Notes: generated by a model not told the origin, from the letters alone. Positions 45,982-55,022 are shown, counted from the first letter of the stretch. The stretch: DNA of 64,000 nucleotides from Streptomyces hyaluromycini (GCF_002217755.1 NZ_BCFL01000016.1:1284319-1348318), one strand, 5' to 3'. Made by a program: numbers and translations.

Positions 45982-46634
45982 TTGGGCGTGACCACCTTGT
46001 AGTTCTTGGGCACCTGGGCGTCCGGCCGGCGCAGATACAGCGGCCGGGGCTCGGGCAGTTCCTCCCCGGCGGCCAGCTTCTCGGCGGCGAGCGACGCCAG
46101 GGCCGCGGCGGAGACGTGCTCGGGCTCGTGCGCGACCGGGAAGGTGTCGGGGTAGAGGAGCGCCCCGGCGCCGACGGCGGGCAGCCCGGCCACCTGCTCG
46201 GCGATGTCGGCGGGCCGGTCGACGGCGGGATCCGTGCGCCGGGTGCGTGAGTCCTCGTACACCGCCCAGTAGACCTCTTTGCGGCGGGCGTCGGTCGCGA
46301 CGACGAACGGGCCCTTCTCGATGTCGGCCGCGTAGGCGAGCCCGTCGAGCGTGCACAGGCCGTGGACGGGCACGCCGAGCGCGAGCCCGAAGGTGTCCGC
46401 GGTCATCAGACCGACCCGCAGGCCGGTGTAGGGGCCGGGACCGATGCCTGTGACGATCCCGGTGACGGCGTCCAGCTTGACCCCTGCCTCGGCGAGGACG
46501 CGGTCGACGGCCGGCAGCAGCAGCTCGCCGTGCCGGCGCGCGTCCACCTGGCTCGACGAGGCGATGACGGCCGCACCGTCGTGCAGGGCGACGGTGACGG
46601 CGGGGGTGGCGGTATCCAGAGCGAGCAAGAGCAC
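45978..46634 (-). CDS. tsaB: t6A biosynthesis protein TsaB
   Basis: 218 residues: LLLALDTATPAVTVALHDG, RRHGELLLPAVDRVL and GIVTGIGPGPYTGLRVGL. ASKHA paralogue of TsaD that dimerises with it and is required for threonylcarbamoyl transfer; it has no catalytic activity of its own. First of the coupled tsaB-rimI-tsaD-hypothetical run, all with overlapping stops and starts. Confidence 0.95.
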   Translation of the reverse strand: MLLLALDTATPAVTVALHDGAAVIASSSQVDARRHGELLLPAVDRVLAEAGVKLDAVTGIVTGIGPGPYTGLRVGLMTADTFGLALGVPVHGLCTLDGLAYAADIEKGPFVVATDARRKEVYWAVYEDSRTRRTDPAVDRPADIAEQVAGLPAVGAGALLYPDTFPVAHEPEHVSAAALASLAAEKLAAGEELPEPRPLYLRRPDAQVPKNYKVVTPK

Positions 46635-46761
46635 GCGAACAGCCTACGGCTCCGGCGCCGCGAGCACGGCCGCCGGGGACCGACGGTCACTGGCTGCTAC
46701 GGTCTGTACGAAGTACGACATATACGGCGAGGCTCTACGTGAGGCTCTACGGCAGGCAGAG

Positions 46762-47334
46762 GTGGCGCACGTGGCAGGGACCAGCTCGGGAGTCGTGGCC
46801 GGCCTCACCGCTGCGGCCGTCGGGGTGGTCGGTTTCCTCGCCTACCAGGCCTCGGCCACCGTCCCGCCCGGCCTCGGCGGCAGGTCGGCGGCGAGCCCCG
46901 CGCCCGGAGCGCCGGCCACCAAGGCACCCCGGGACCACCGCCACCCCAGGGCCCTGCCGAACAGTTCCGGCACGGGTGAACGGGTGGTGTACTCGGTGGA
47001 CGACGACCGGGTCTGGCTCGTCAACGAGCGGGGCCGCGTCGAGCGCACCTTCAAGGTGAACCCCGGCACCGTCGACCCGGCCACGGGCGCCTACTGGGTG
47101 ACGTCCCGCTCCAAGGCGATCACGGGCACGGACGGCCTCCCCATCGAACACGTGGTCCGCTTCACCACCACGAAGGACGGCTCGGCCATCGGCTTCAGCG
47201 CGGTCACCGCACAACGCGCCGCCGCGCCCCCCGACCCCACGGTGAAAACGGGCGGCATCCGCGAAACCCGCCCGGACGGCAACGCGATGTGGAACTTCGC
47301 GACGATCGGCGTAAAGGTGATCGTGATCCGCTGA
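46762..47334 (+). CDS. Membrane-anchored protein resembling L,D-transpeptidase fold without catalytic Cys
   Basis: About 190 residues from a GTG at 46762 (a GTG at 46771 is also possible). A hydrophobic segment (SSGVVAGLTAAAVGVVGFLA) is followed by a Pro/Ala linker and a domain of about 110 residues: YSVDDDRVWLVNERGRVERT, TFKVNPGTVDPATGAYWVTS, then EHVVRFTTTKDGSAIGFS. Its start is like YkuD (Y...V..DRVWLVN..G.V..F.V..GT.DP.TG.Y.V), but no HxxG...SxGC motif follows and there is no cysteine in the domain. Divergent from tsaB. Probably a non-enzymatic relative; function unknown. Confidence 0.7.
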   Translation: MAHVAGTSSGVVAGLTAAAVGVVGFLAYQASATVPPGLGGRSAASPAPGAPATKAPRDHRHPRALPNSSGTGERVVYSVDDDRVWLVNERGRVERTFKVNPGTVDPATGAYWVTSRSKAITGTDGLPIEHVVRFTTTKDGSAIGFSAVTAQRAAAPPDPTVKTGGIRETRPDGNAMWNFATIGVKVIVIR

Positions 47335-47360
47335 GCGGATCTTGAAAACGCCGCGAGGGA

Positions 47361-47429
47361 AGCGCCCCGTCAGGGGCGCGGGGCTGTGTTTGATATGCGG
47401 CTACCGCCGCGTGGGCGCGACCAGCCCCC
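47361..47429 (+). repeat. Dispersed hairpin repeat, copy 2 (long form)
   Basis: AGCGCCCC-GTCA-GGGGCGCGGGG hairpin, middle part CTGTGTTTGATATGCGGCT, then GTGGGCGCGACCAGCCCCCA. Located 26 bp after the stop at 47334, so probably also the terminator of that gene. Confidence 0.85.
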
Positions 47430-47506
47430 ACCGACTCGCACGGACCCACCGGCCGAACCGGCCCAAGCGCTCCGCGGGAAGCGCTGCGATCTGCCGACTG
47501 CCGCGC

Positions 47507-47552
47507 CGTCGTGGCTGGTCGCGCAGTTCCCCGCGCCCCTTACGGGGCGCTG
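47507..47552 (-). repeat. Dispersed hairpin repeat, copy 3 (short form, inverted)
   Basis: CGTCGTGGCTGGTCGCGCAG followed by TTCCCCGCGCCCCTTACGGG and GCGCTG, i.e. the short form in minus orientation, 78 bp from copy 2. The rest of the 547-bp gap 47335-47883 holds no convincing gene. Confidence 0.85.
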
Positions 47553-47780
47553 CCGAGCCGCAGCGGGCTTCGAGGGCCCCGCCTACGCAGCCTTACGGTC
47601 CTGTTCAACCGGCTTCACCGGCAGCTCCGGCGCTCTCGGCGGCCGAGACACCGCGTCAGCGCACGCGCAGGACGCCAGAAGCTCACGCATGGAGACCCCG
47701 GGAACCCCGGCGACCGCGACCGGTCGCCGCTCCTCGGACTGGGACACGGACACTGGCGCCTCCTGAAGTGCGGGGGCGGA

Positions 47781-47804
47781 CGTAGTTAGGTACACCTAAC
47801 TACG
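47781..47804. promoter_or_regulatory. 24-bp palindrome CGTAGTTAGGT-AC-ACCTAACTACG
   Basis: Perfect 11-bp arms with a 2-bp centre in the gap between the LDT-like gene and tsaE (both genes point into this gap). The half TTAGGT/ACCTAA recalls iron boxes of DmdR/IdeR, but the spacing is 2 bp rather than 7 bp. No gene start follows convincingly; a GTG at 47818 opens a frame antisense to tsaE. Confidence 0.55.
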
Positions 47805-47883
47805 GACTGGATACCATGTGACCACGCCCGATACGTCCGGCGCAATATCTTGCCGACGCCTTGTCGGAACGTTCACACGGCCC

Positions 47884-48402
47884 TCAGGCCGACACCACCC
47901 CGAGGTCCACCGCGCCCCACCGCGCCCCCAGCCCCGCCAGGGTCACGTGCCGTACCTCGTCCGTGGTGTCCCCGACCGCCCGGTGGATCCGGACCACGAG
48001 CCGGTCGTCGGTCAGCTCCTCGACCTTGCCCTCGCCCCACTCCACGACGATCACGGACTCGGGCAGCGAGACGTCGAGGTCCAGGTCCTCCATCTCGTCC
48101 AGCCCGCCGCCCAGGCGGTACGCGTCGACGTGGACGAGCGGCGGCCCGCCCCCCAGGGACGGATGCACACGGGCGATGACGAACGTCGGCGACGTGACGG
48201 CCCCGCGCACACCGAGCCCCTCGCCCAGTCCCCGCGTCAGCGTCGTCTTGCCGGCGCCGAGCTCCCCGCTGAGCAACACGAGGTCACCGGCGCGCAGCAA
48301 CTTCGCCAGGCGGCGGCCCAGCTCCCCCATCTGCTCGGGGGAGGTCACGATCAACTCGGTCTCAGCCTGGCTGTGCCGTGCTGCTGGTGCTTCCATAGCC
48401 AC
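47884..48402 (-). CDS. tsaE: t6A biosynthesis ATPase TsaE
   Basis: 172 residues. P-loop GELGAGKTTLTRGLGEGLGV, SPTFVIA switch, and HVDAYRLGG followed by VIVVEWGEGKVEEL are the family marks. It is the ATPase that resets the TsaBD complex. Its start (48402, or ATG 48396) lies inside the end of the alpha/beta hydrolase gene, an overlap of 35-41 nt, so both are one operon with alr. It is separated from tsaB by 1.2 kb of plus-strand and repeat sequence. Confidence 0.93.
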   Translation of the reverse strand: MAMEAPAARHSQAETELIVTSPEQMGELGRRLAKLLRAGDLVLLSGELGAGKTTLTRGLGEGLGVRGAVTSPTFVIARVHPSLGGGPPLVHVDAYRLGGGLDEMEDLDLDVSLPESVIVVEWGEGKVEELTDDRLVVRIHRAVGDTTDEVRHVTLAGLGARWGAVDLGVVSA

Positions 48403-49624
48403 TTACCGTAGCCCCTGCCGGCACGGCACCCGCGCGGGTGAGCAGGTCGGCGAGGCGGTCGGTGACCACTTCCGGGTGCTCCAGCATGACGAGGTGCCCG
48501 GCGTCCGGGACGAGCACCAGTTCGGCGTCGGGCAGCAGGTCGGCGATGACCTCGCTGTGCTCGCTGGGCGTGACGAGGTCCTGCACCCCGGCCAGCACCA
48601 GTACCGGCAGATCCTGGAAGTAGGCGAGCGCGGCCGTCTTGTCGTGGTCGACGAAGGCCGGATAGAACTCGGCGACCACGTCGATCGGCGTCGACTCGAT
48701 CATCCGCTCCGCGAACCGCTCCACGGCCGGGTCGACGTCCTTGGACGCGAACGAGTACCGCTTGATGATCCCGGCGAAGAGATCGGCGGTGACCCGCCGC
48801 CCCTTCTCCACCAGCGCGGCCTGTGTACCCAGCGCCTTCAGCACCCCGGGGAGCACCCGGCGCACCACGTTGACGCCGGCGACCGGCAGCCCGAAGTTGA
48901 CCTCGCCGAGCCGCCCGGACGACGTACCGACGAAGGCGGTGGCGACCACCCGGTCCCGGATCAGCTCGGGATACTGCGCGGCCAGCGCCATCACGGTCAT
49001 GCCGCCCATGGAGTGCCCGACCAGCACGATCGGCCCCTCCGGCACGGCCGCGTCCAGGACGGCCTTCAGGTCCCGGCCCAGCTGGTCGATGGTGAGCTCC
49101 ACCCCGTCCTCGTGCTGGGCGACGCCCCGCCCGGAGCGGCCGTGGCTGCGCTGGTCCCAGTGCACGGTGCGGACGACCCCGCGCAGGGCCGCCCGCTGGA
49201 AGTGCCAGGAGTCCTGGTTGAGGCAGTAGCCGTGGCTGAAGACGACGGTCACGGGCGCGGGCGCCTTGCGGCCGAAGAGCCGGCGGCGGCGCGGCGAGAC
49301 GGCGGGGCCGAGGTCGGGTTCCACCTCGTCGACCTCGTAGTACAGCTCGGTGCCGTCGTCGGCGTACGCCTTGCCGGGCGTGCCGCGCAGGGTGCCGTAG
49401 GGGCCCGCCGAGTCCAGTGCGAGGCGGGCCTTGCGGCGCATCCCGCGGCCTACGGTCATCCGCTCCACGGCGACCCCGGCGGCCGCGCCGGCGGCGAGCA
49501 CTCCTATGGCGGCTCCGGCGACGCCCGTCACCTTGCGCCAGCTGCCGGAGGCCGCCCCCGTGGCCGAGGCGACGACGGCCGCCGCGGCGGCGTCCGCTAC
49601 GGCCTCCGCACTGCTCTCGCTCAC
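48362..49624 (-). CDS. Alpha/beta hydrolase, membrane-associated
   Basis: 420 residues. An Ala-rich hydrophobic N-terminus (about 30-55, VTGVAGAAIGVLAAGAAAG) may anchor it. The hydrolase domain has VFSHGYCLNQDSW (oxyanion loop), nucleophile Ser in LVGHSMGGMT, Asp in LAGVQDLVTP and His in DAGHLVMLEHP. Lipase, esterase or thioesterase activity is possible. Conserved between alr and tsaE in actinobacteria, but without known role. Confidence 0.9.
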   Translation of the reverse strand: MSESSAEAVADAAAAAVVASATGAASGSWRKVTGVAGAAIGVLAAGAAAGVAVERMTVGRGMRRKARLALDSAGPYGTLRGTPGKAYADDGTELYYEVDEVEPDLGPAVSPRRRRLFGRKAPAPVTVVFSHGYCLNQDSWHFQRAALRGVVRTVHWDQRSHGRSGRGVAQHEDGVELTIDQLGRDLKAVLDAAVPEGPIVLVGHSMGGMTVMALAAQYPELIRDRVVATAFVGTSSGRLGEVNFGLPVAGVNVVRRVLPGVLKALGTQAALVEKGRRVTADLFAGIIKRYSFASKDVDPAVERFAERMIESTPIDVVAEFYPAFVDHDKTAALAYFQDLPVLVLAGVQDLVTPSEHSEVIADLLPDAELVLVPDAGHLVMLEHPEVVTDRLADLLTRAGAVPAGATVSGYGSTSSTAQPG

Positions 49625-49753
49625 GTACCGCTCCTCTTCGCCGTACTGCAGTTCGCTGCTTCGGTGACACGGGTGATGCTGACGAGATGGCTGTTGCAGG
49701 TGTCACTGCTGTTACAGGTGTAACCGGGTTGTGCCGCCGTCGAACCCCGAGGG

Positions 49754-50959
49754 TCAGGCGCCGTCCCCTGGTTCTTGCCCACTCGGTTCCTCGTTCACAT
49801 AGACGCGGGGAACCCGGGTTCCGATGCGGGTGACGATTTCGTATGCGATCGTGCCCGCGGCCTGGGCCCAGTCCTCGGCGGTGGGCTCGCCCCGGTCGCC
49901 CGGACCGAACAGCACGGCCTCCGCTCCGACTTCGGGCTCGTCGCCGCCGAGGTCCACGACGAACTGGTCCATGGCGATGCGCCCGGCGGCCGTCCGCCAC
50001 TTGCCGCCGACCAGCACGGGCCCGCTGCCGGAGGCGTGGCGCGGGATGCCGTCCGCGTAGCCGACGGGGACGAGTCCGAGGGTGGTCTCGCCGGGCGTGA
50101 CGTAGTGGTGTCCATAGCTGACCCCGTGCCCGCCCGGTACGTGCTTCACCAGGGCGAGGGAGGCGGACAGCGTCATCACGGGGCGCAGGCCGAAGTCGGC
50201 CGCGCTGCCCAGCTCGGGGCTGGGCGAGAGGCCGTAGAGCGCGATGCCCGTACGGACCAGGTCGAAGTGGGCCTCGGGGAGGGTGAGGGTGGCCGGCGAG
50301 TTGGCGATGTGCCGCACCTCGGGGCGCACGCCCTGCTCCTCGGCGTACCCGAGCAGCTCGCGGAAGAGGGTGAGCTGGGCGGCGACGGAGGGATGGCCGG
50401 GCTCGTCGGCGCAGGCGAAGTGCGACCACAGTCCGGTGATCCGGACCAGCCCCGCCGCCTCGGCGCGCAGCGCCTCGCGGACCAGCTCGGGCCAGTCGGC
50501 GGGCTGACAGCCGTTGCGCCCGAGCCCGGTGTCGGCCTTGAGCTGCACGCGCGCGGGGCGACCGGCTTCCCCGGCCGCCTCGGTCACCTCCCGCAGGGCC
50601 CACATCCCGCTCACCGACACGTCGAGACCGGCCTCGATCGCCTCCCGCCACGGGCCGCCCGGCGTCCACAGCCAGCACATGATCCGCACGTCCGCCGGCA
50701 GCCCGGGGTCCGCGCGCAGCGCCAGGGCCTCCTCCGGGGTGGCCGTACCGAGCCAGCTCGCGCCCGCCTCGACGGCGGCGCGGGCACACCGGACGGCCCC
50801 GTGGCCGTATGCGTCGGACTTCACCACGGCCATCAGGGCCGCGTCCGGCGCGAGGGCACGCAGGGTCCGCGCGTTGGCCCGCAGGGCGGCCAGATCGATC
50901 TCGGCGCGGGCGCGCAGGGGCGCCGTCGGTGCAGTCTGCGCAGTCGGTGTATCACTCAT
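49754..50959 (-). CDS. alr: Alanine racemase
   Basis: 401 residues. PLP-lysine Lys47 in AVVKSDAYGHG, RNGC segment with GLWSHFACADEP, and VRTGIALYG; the second-face tyrosine is in VSYGHHY. PLP-dependent interconversion of L- and D-alanine supplies D-Ala for peptidoglycan. Full length, no oddities. It starts the alr-hydrolase-tsaE run. The gap to the hydrolase gene is 129 bp, and AT-richer than usual. Confidence 0.97.
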   Translation of the reverse strand: MSDTPTAQTAPTAPLRARAEIDLAALRANARTLRALAPDAALMAVVKSDAYGHGAVRCARAAVEAGASWLGTATPEEALALRADPGLPADVRIMCWLWTPGGPWREAIEAGLDVSVSGMWALREVTEAAGEAGRPARVQLKADTGLGRNGCQPADWPELVREALRAEAAGLVRITGLWSHFACADEPGHPSVAAQLTLFRELLGYAEEQGVRPEVRHIANSPATLTLPEAHFDLVRTGIALYGLSPSPELGSAADFGLRPVMTLSASLALVKHVPGGHGVSYGHHYVTPGETTLGLVPVGYADGIPRHASGSGPVLVGGKWRTAAGRIAMDQFVVDLGGDEPEVGAEAVLFGPGDRGEPTAEDWAQAAGTIAYEIVTRIGTRVPRVYVNEEPSGQEPGDGA

Positions 50960-51019
50960 CGCGCCCCCAGTGTCTCAGAGGCCTCCGACAACCCTCCGGC
51001 ACAGCCCCTGGTACAGGGC

Positions 51020-51943
51020 TCAGGTGCCCGTACGGTGACCCCACACGTACACCTTGTCCCCCTTCTTCAGCACGCTCCACAGCTTCTTGGCGTCGCCGAG
51101 CTTGAGGTTCACGCAGCCCCAGGAGCCGATGGTGGTGTAGATGGAGCCGTAGACGGCGTGGAAGGCCTGTCCGCCGTCGAAGAACTGGGCGTACGGCATG
51201 GGCGAGTTGTACAGGGTCGACCAGTGGTTCTTGTGCCGCCAGTAGACGGCGTGCCACCCGGCCCGGGTCGCGTACCCCTTCCGCCCGCTCCGCATCTGCA
51301 CGGGCCCGTAGATCACCTTGCTGCCCTTCTGCACCCAGGTGACCTGCCGGTTGAGATCGACGCAGGTGACCCGGTACGACTTCACGGGGCAGCTCTTCTT
51401 GGCGTTCGGGTTCTTCTTCGCCGAGAGGAGCATCATCTGGTACCAGGTCACGGGCCCCGCGAACCCGATCGCCGGCTGGATCTTGTACTGCTTCTGGAAC
51501 GTCTGGACGGCCTTGCAGTCGGCGGTGGACTGCTTCCCGTCCACCTTCAGCTTCAGCCACTGCTCGATCTGCTTCTGGTACGGCCCGGTCAGCTTGGAGC
51601 AGCTCACCTTGGAGACGGCGTCGCTGAGCGGCACGTACTCGATGAGGTCGTACGTCCCCGGCGCCGCCGCCTTCGGCTCGACGGCGTCCTCCTTGGCGCT
51701 GGGCGTGTACACCTTGGGCGCCAGCCTCTGGTCGGGGGTGTCGATCTGCCAGGGCTGCGAGGGTCCGGGCGCGACCCCCGGCACCAGGTCCGACTCGGGG
51801 ACGGCGGCGGTCGGTTCGGGCGCGCCGGTGTCCGCGACCCCCGTTCCGGCGCCGAGCGAGAGAACGGCCACGGCGGCGACGAGGGTCCCTGCGGCACCCC
51901 TCGCAAGACCACCCCGCTTGCACACGATTCGTCCACTGATCAT
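51020..51943 (-). CDS. Secreted L,D-transpeptidase with N-terminal peptidoglycan-binding domain
   Basis: 307 residues from the ATG at 51943, which begins a signal sequence (GAAGTLVAAVAVLSLGAGTG). Middle part (KQIEQWLKLKVDGKQSTADC, KAVQTFQKQYKIQPAIGFAG) is a PG_binding_1 domain; YkuD domain follows with HAVYGS and the catalytic Cys277 in GSWGCVNLKLGDA. It makes 3-3 crosslinks in peptidoglycan outside the membrane. Its ATG follows a dispersed-repeat copy by 80 bp. Confidence 0.93.
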   Translation of the reverse strand: MISGRIVCKRGGLARGAAGTLVAAVAVLSLGAGTGVADTGAPEPTAAVPESDLVPGVAPGPSQPWQIDTPDQRLAPKVYTPSAKEDAVEPKAAAPGTYDLIEYVPLSDAVSKVSCSKLTGPYQKQIEQWLKLKVDGKQSTADCKAVQTFQKQYKIQPAIGFAGPVTWYQMMLLSAKKNPNAKKSCPVKSYRVTCVDLNRQVTWVQKGSKVIYGPVQMRSGRKGYATRAGWHAVYWRHKNHWSTLYNSPMPYAQFFDGGQAFHAVYGSIYTTIGSWGCVNLKLGDAKKLWSVLKKGDKVYVWGHRTGT

Positions 51944-52020
51944 GCGATCAGACAACCCCGCAGGGCCCGGGATCCAGGGGTGCCGCGCGGTGAGGTCACC
52001 CGGGGGATGCAGGGCGGGCG

Positions 52021-52090
52021 CAGCGCCCCGCAAGGGGCGCGGGGCTGTATCGATTTGCGGCTGCCGCCGCGTGGGCGCGCTCAGCCCCCA
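52021..52090 (+). repeat. Dispersed hairpin repeat, copy 4 (long form)
   Basis: AGCGCCCC-GCAA-GGGGCGCGGGG, then CTGTATCGATTTGCGGCT and a GTGGGCGCGCTCAGCCCCCA end (one change from the GACCAGCC of other copies). It stands in the 214-bp gap between the L,D-transpeptidase start and the nnr stop. Confidence 0.85.
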
Positions 52091-52157
52091 CCCACCCGCA
52101 CCCGGACCCCAGACCTACGGGGTCCGGGGCGGAGCCCCGTGCCGGTGCGGGCCCGGC

Positions 52158-53609
52158 CTACCGAGTCGGGTGGGCGGGTGGGAAGACTCCCCGCCAAGCC
52201 GCCGGCACCTGCTCGGCCACGGCGTGCGCAACCGTCGGCGCCCCCTCCGCCGCGAACCGCCCCGCGAGCCCGTGCAGATAAGCCGCCACACTCCCCGCGT
52301 CCCTCCCCGAAAGCCCTGACGCCAGCAACGACCCCGCCAGCCCCGACAGCACGTCCCCGCTCCCGGCGGTGGCGAGCCAGGGCGTCCCCGTCGCGTTCAC
52401 GCGAACGGCCGCCCCTCCCCGGTCCGCCGCCACCAGCGTCGTCGACCCCTTCAGCAGCACGGTGGCCCGATAGGCCGCCGCCAGCTCCCGCACCGCCGCG
52501 AGCCGGCCGGCCTCGACCTCGTCCCGTCGTACCCCCAACAGGGCGGCCGCCTCCCCGGCGTGCGGCGTCATCAGCGTCGGCGCCGTACGACCGCGCACCG
52601 CGTCCCGGTCGGCGAGCCGCAGCCCGTCGGCGTCGACCAGCACCGGCACCTCCTCCGCCAGCGCCTCGGCGACGGCCTCGGCGTCGTCCCCGACCCCCGG
52701 TCCTGCCACCCACGCCTGCACCCGCCCGGCCTTGCGCGGCCCCCCGTCCGACACCAGCGTCTCGGGAAAGCGGGCCAGCACCTCGTCCTTGGCCGGCCCG
52801 ACGTACCGCACGGCGCCGGCCCCGCCCCGCAACGCCCCCGCGACGGCCAGCACGGCCGCCCCCGGATACCGCGCCGACCCGGCCACGATGCCCACCACCC
52901 CCCGCCGGTACTTGTCGCTCTCCGCCGACGGCGCCGGCAGCAGCCGCGCCACGTCCACGTCCTGCAACGCCTCCAGCTCGGCCTCGGCGGGCAGTTCAAG
53001 ACCGATGTCGACCAGCCGTACCGAACCGGCGTACTCCCGCGCCGGATCGATCAGCAGCCCCGGCTTGTGCGTCCCGAACGTCACGGTGAGGTCGGCCCGT
53101 ACGGCCGCCCCCCGCACCTCGCCGGTGTCCGCCTCCACCCCGCTCGGCAGGTCCACGGCGACGACGGCGGCCCGCGACCGCTCCACGACCGCCACCAGCC
53201 CCGCCGCGTCGGGCCGCAGCCCGCCCTTCCCGCCGATCCCCACGATCCCGTCGACGACGAGATCGGCCCGCAGGACCGACTCCTCGGCGCCACCGTCCCG
53301 TACCACGGTCCCCCCGGCCCGGCGCAGCGCCACCAGCCCGCCCGCGTGCGTGCGCTCCGGCGCGAGCAGCACCGCCGCGACCCCCGCGCCTCTCCGCGCC
53401 AGCCGCGCCCCGGCGTACAGCGCGTCCCCGCCGTTGTCGCCGCTGCCGACCAGCAGGACCACCCGGCTGCCGTACACCCGTCCGAGCAGGTCGGCGCAGG
53501 CGGCGGCCAGCCCGGCGGCGGCCCGCTGCATCAGCGCCCCTTCCGGCAGCCGCGCCATCAACTCCCGCTCGGCCGCCCGTACCGTCTCCACGCTGTAAGC
53601 AGTCCGCAT
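52158..53609 (-). CDS. nnr: Bifunctional NAD(P)HX epimerase/dehydratase
   Basis: 483 residues from the ATG at 53609. N-terminal YjeF_N epimerase domain (about 1-205: LLVGSGDNGGDALYAGARLA, DGIVGIGGKGG, AVDLPSGVEADTGE) and C-terminal ribokinase-like dehydratase domain (LMTPHAGEAAALLG, LLKGSTTLVAAD, ATAGSGDVLSGLAGSLLASG). The two activities repair hydrated NADH and NADPH. It is followed downstream on the same strand by ldt and preceded by acpS (56-bp gap). Confidence 0.95.
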   Translation of the reverse strand: MRTAYSVETVRAAERELMARLPEGALMQRAAAGLAAACADLLGRVYGSRVVLLVGSGDNGGDALYAGARLARRGAGVAAVLLAPERTHAGGLVALRRAGGTVVRDGGAEESVLRADLVVDGIVGIGGKGGLRPDAAGLVAVVERSRAAVVAVDLPSGVEADTGEVRGAAVRADLTVTFGTHKPGLLIDPAREYAGSVRLVDIGLELPAEAELEALQDVDVARLLPAPSAESDKYRRGVVGIVAGSARYPGAAVLAVAGALRGGAGAVRYVGPAKDEVLARFPETLVSDGGPRKAGRVQAWVAGPGVGDDAEAVAEALAEEVPVLVDADGLRLADRDAVRGRTAPTLMTPHAGEAAALLGVRRDEVEAGRLAAVRELAAAYRATVLLKGSTTLVAADRGGAAVRVNATGTPWLATAGSGDVLSGLAGSLLASGLSGRDAGSVAAYLHGLAGRFAAEGAPTVAHAVAEQVPAAWRGVFPPAHPTR

Positions 53610-53664
53610 GCCCCGAGTCTCCCCCGGAACCGGCGGGACGCGCATCCGCCCCGCCCCGCCCGTG

Positions 53665-54036
53665 TCACCCCTCCGCGATCACCACCGCCGACGCCACGCC
53701 GGCGTCGTGACTGAGCGACACATGCCACGACCGCACGCCGAGTTCCGCCGCGCAGGCGGCCACGCTCCCCTTCACCTGCAGGCGCGGCCGTCCGTTGTCC
53801 TCGACGACGACCTCCGCGTCCGTCCAGAGCAGCCCGGGCGGCGCCCCCAAAGCCTTGGCCAACGCCTCCTTGGCCGCGAACCGCGCCGCCAGCGAGGCGA
53901 CACCGCGCCGCTCCCCGCTCGGCAGGAACAGCTCCCGCTCGACGAAGAGCCGCCCGGCCAGCCCGGGGGTCCGCTCCAGCGACTCCCGGAACCGGTCGAT
54001 CTCGGCGACGTCGATACCCACTCCGATGATGCTCAC
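53665..54036 (-). CDS. acpS: Holo-[acyl-carrier-protein] synthase
   Basis: 123 residues, with the magnesium/CoA motif [12 protein letters not shown] (Asp9) and [13 protein letters not shown] (Glu). It transfers 4'-phosphopantetheine from CoA to acyl carrier proteins. It lies 55 bp before nnr and 20 bp after the end of the aldo/keto reductase gene, same strand. Normal length, complete. Confidence 0.96.
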   Translation of the reverse strand: MSIIGVGIDVAEIDRFRESLERTPGLAGRLFVERELFLPSGERRGVASLAARFAAKEALAKALGAPPGLLWTDAEVVVEDNGRPRLQVKGSVAACAAELGVRSWHVSLSHDAGVASAVVIAEG

Positions 54037-54055
54037 CGAAGCACCTTACGACCCG

Positions 54056-54964
54056 TCAGGCACCCGCGGGCCGGGCCGTGTCCCGCCAGTGGCCGATCTT
54101 GTCCAGCTCGGCGAGGTCCGCGTCGGAGAGCCGGAGTCCCGCGCCGGCGGCGTTCTCGCGCAGGTGCGCCACCGACGAGGTGCCGGGAATGAGCAGGATG
54201 TTCGGCGACCGCCGCAGCAGCCAGGCCAGGGCGACCGACATCGGCGTCGCGTCCAGCCTGGCGGCCACGGCGGAGAGTGCCGTGGACTGCAGCGGGGTGA
54301 AGCCGCCGAGCGGGAAGAAGGGCACGTAGGCGATGCCCTGGGCGGCGAGATCGTCGATCAGGTCGTCGTCCTGGCGGTAGGCGAGGTTGTACATGTTCTG
54401 GACGCACACGATCGGCGCGATCGTCTGCGCCTCGGCGATCTGTTCCGCCGTCACATTGCTGACTCCGAGGTGCCTGACCAGGCCCTGCCGCCGGAGTTCG
54501 GCGAGGGCCTCGAAGGGCTCGGCGAGCGAGCCGGGCTGGAGTCCCCGGGCGTCGCCGAGCCGGAGGTTGACCACGTCGAGCGAGTCGAGGCCGAGGTCCT
54601 CCAGGTTCTCGTGAACGGCGCGGCGCAGGTCCTCGGGCTGCCGGGCGGGAAGCCAGCCGCCCTGCTGGTCGCGGACCGCGCCGACCTTGGTCACGATGTG
54701 CAGCGACGCGGTATAGGGGTGCAGCGCTTCACGGATCAACCGGTTGGTGACACGTGGCCCGTATGCACCGGCGGTGTCCACGTGGGTGATGCCGAGGCGG
54801 GCGGCCTCGCGCAGGACGGCGAGCGCGCCGTCGTGGTCGGCGGGCGGACCCATGACTCCGGGGCCGGCGAGCTGCATGGCGCCGTAGCCGAGGCGGGTGA
54901 CGGTCAGATCGCCCAGGGTCCAGGTACCGCCGGGCAGTGACGCGGAGGGTGTGTTCACGGTCAT
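54056..54964 (-). CDS. Aldo/keto reductase
   Basis: 302 residues from the ATG at 54964. (beta/alpha)8 barrel with THVDTAGAYGPRV (Asp and Tyr of the active site) and IVTKVGAV (Lys). The usual active-site His of the DLLLxH strand is replaced: LDVVNLRLGD has Asn. NADPH-binding end present (ILLIPGTSSVAHLRENAAG). Reduces carbonyl compounds; substrate unknown. It diverges from a LysR gene with 87 bp between starts, and a T-N11-A box lies in that space. Confidence 0.9.
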   Translation of the reverse strand: MTVNTPSASLPGGTWTLGDLTVTRLGYGAMQLAGPGVMGPPADHDGALAVLREAARLGITHVDTAGAYGPRVTNRLIREALHPYTASLHIVTKVGAVRDQQGGWLPARQPEDLRRAVHENLEDLGLDSLDVVNLRLGDARGLQPGSLAEPFEALAELRRQGLVRHLGVSNVTAEQIAEAQTIAPIVCVQNMYNLAYRQDDDLIDDLAAQGIAYVPFFPLGGFTPLQSTALSAVAARLDATPMSVALAWLLRRSPNILLIPGTSSVAHLRENAAGAGLRLSDADLAELDKIGHWRDTARPAGA

Positions 54965-55022
54965 GCCGTCGATGTTCGCCCGCGGACAGGCGGCGCATCC
55001 AATACCGCCGCGGTGCACTGTC

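Noticed and set aside
47781..47804. Standard DmdR/IdeR iron box
   Set aside because: Half-sites match but the spacing is 2 bp instead of 7 bp, so I list it only as an unassigned palindrome.
47818..48411. Plus-strand frame starting at GTG 47818 after the palindrome
   Set aside because: Mostly antisense to tsaE and Pro/His-rich; only the palindrome ahead of it makes it worth noting.
49775..53089. Plus-strand frame of about 1100 codons over alr, ldt and nnr
   Set aside because: Spans three real minus-strand genes and has random-looking Pro/Arg-rich translation.
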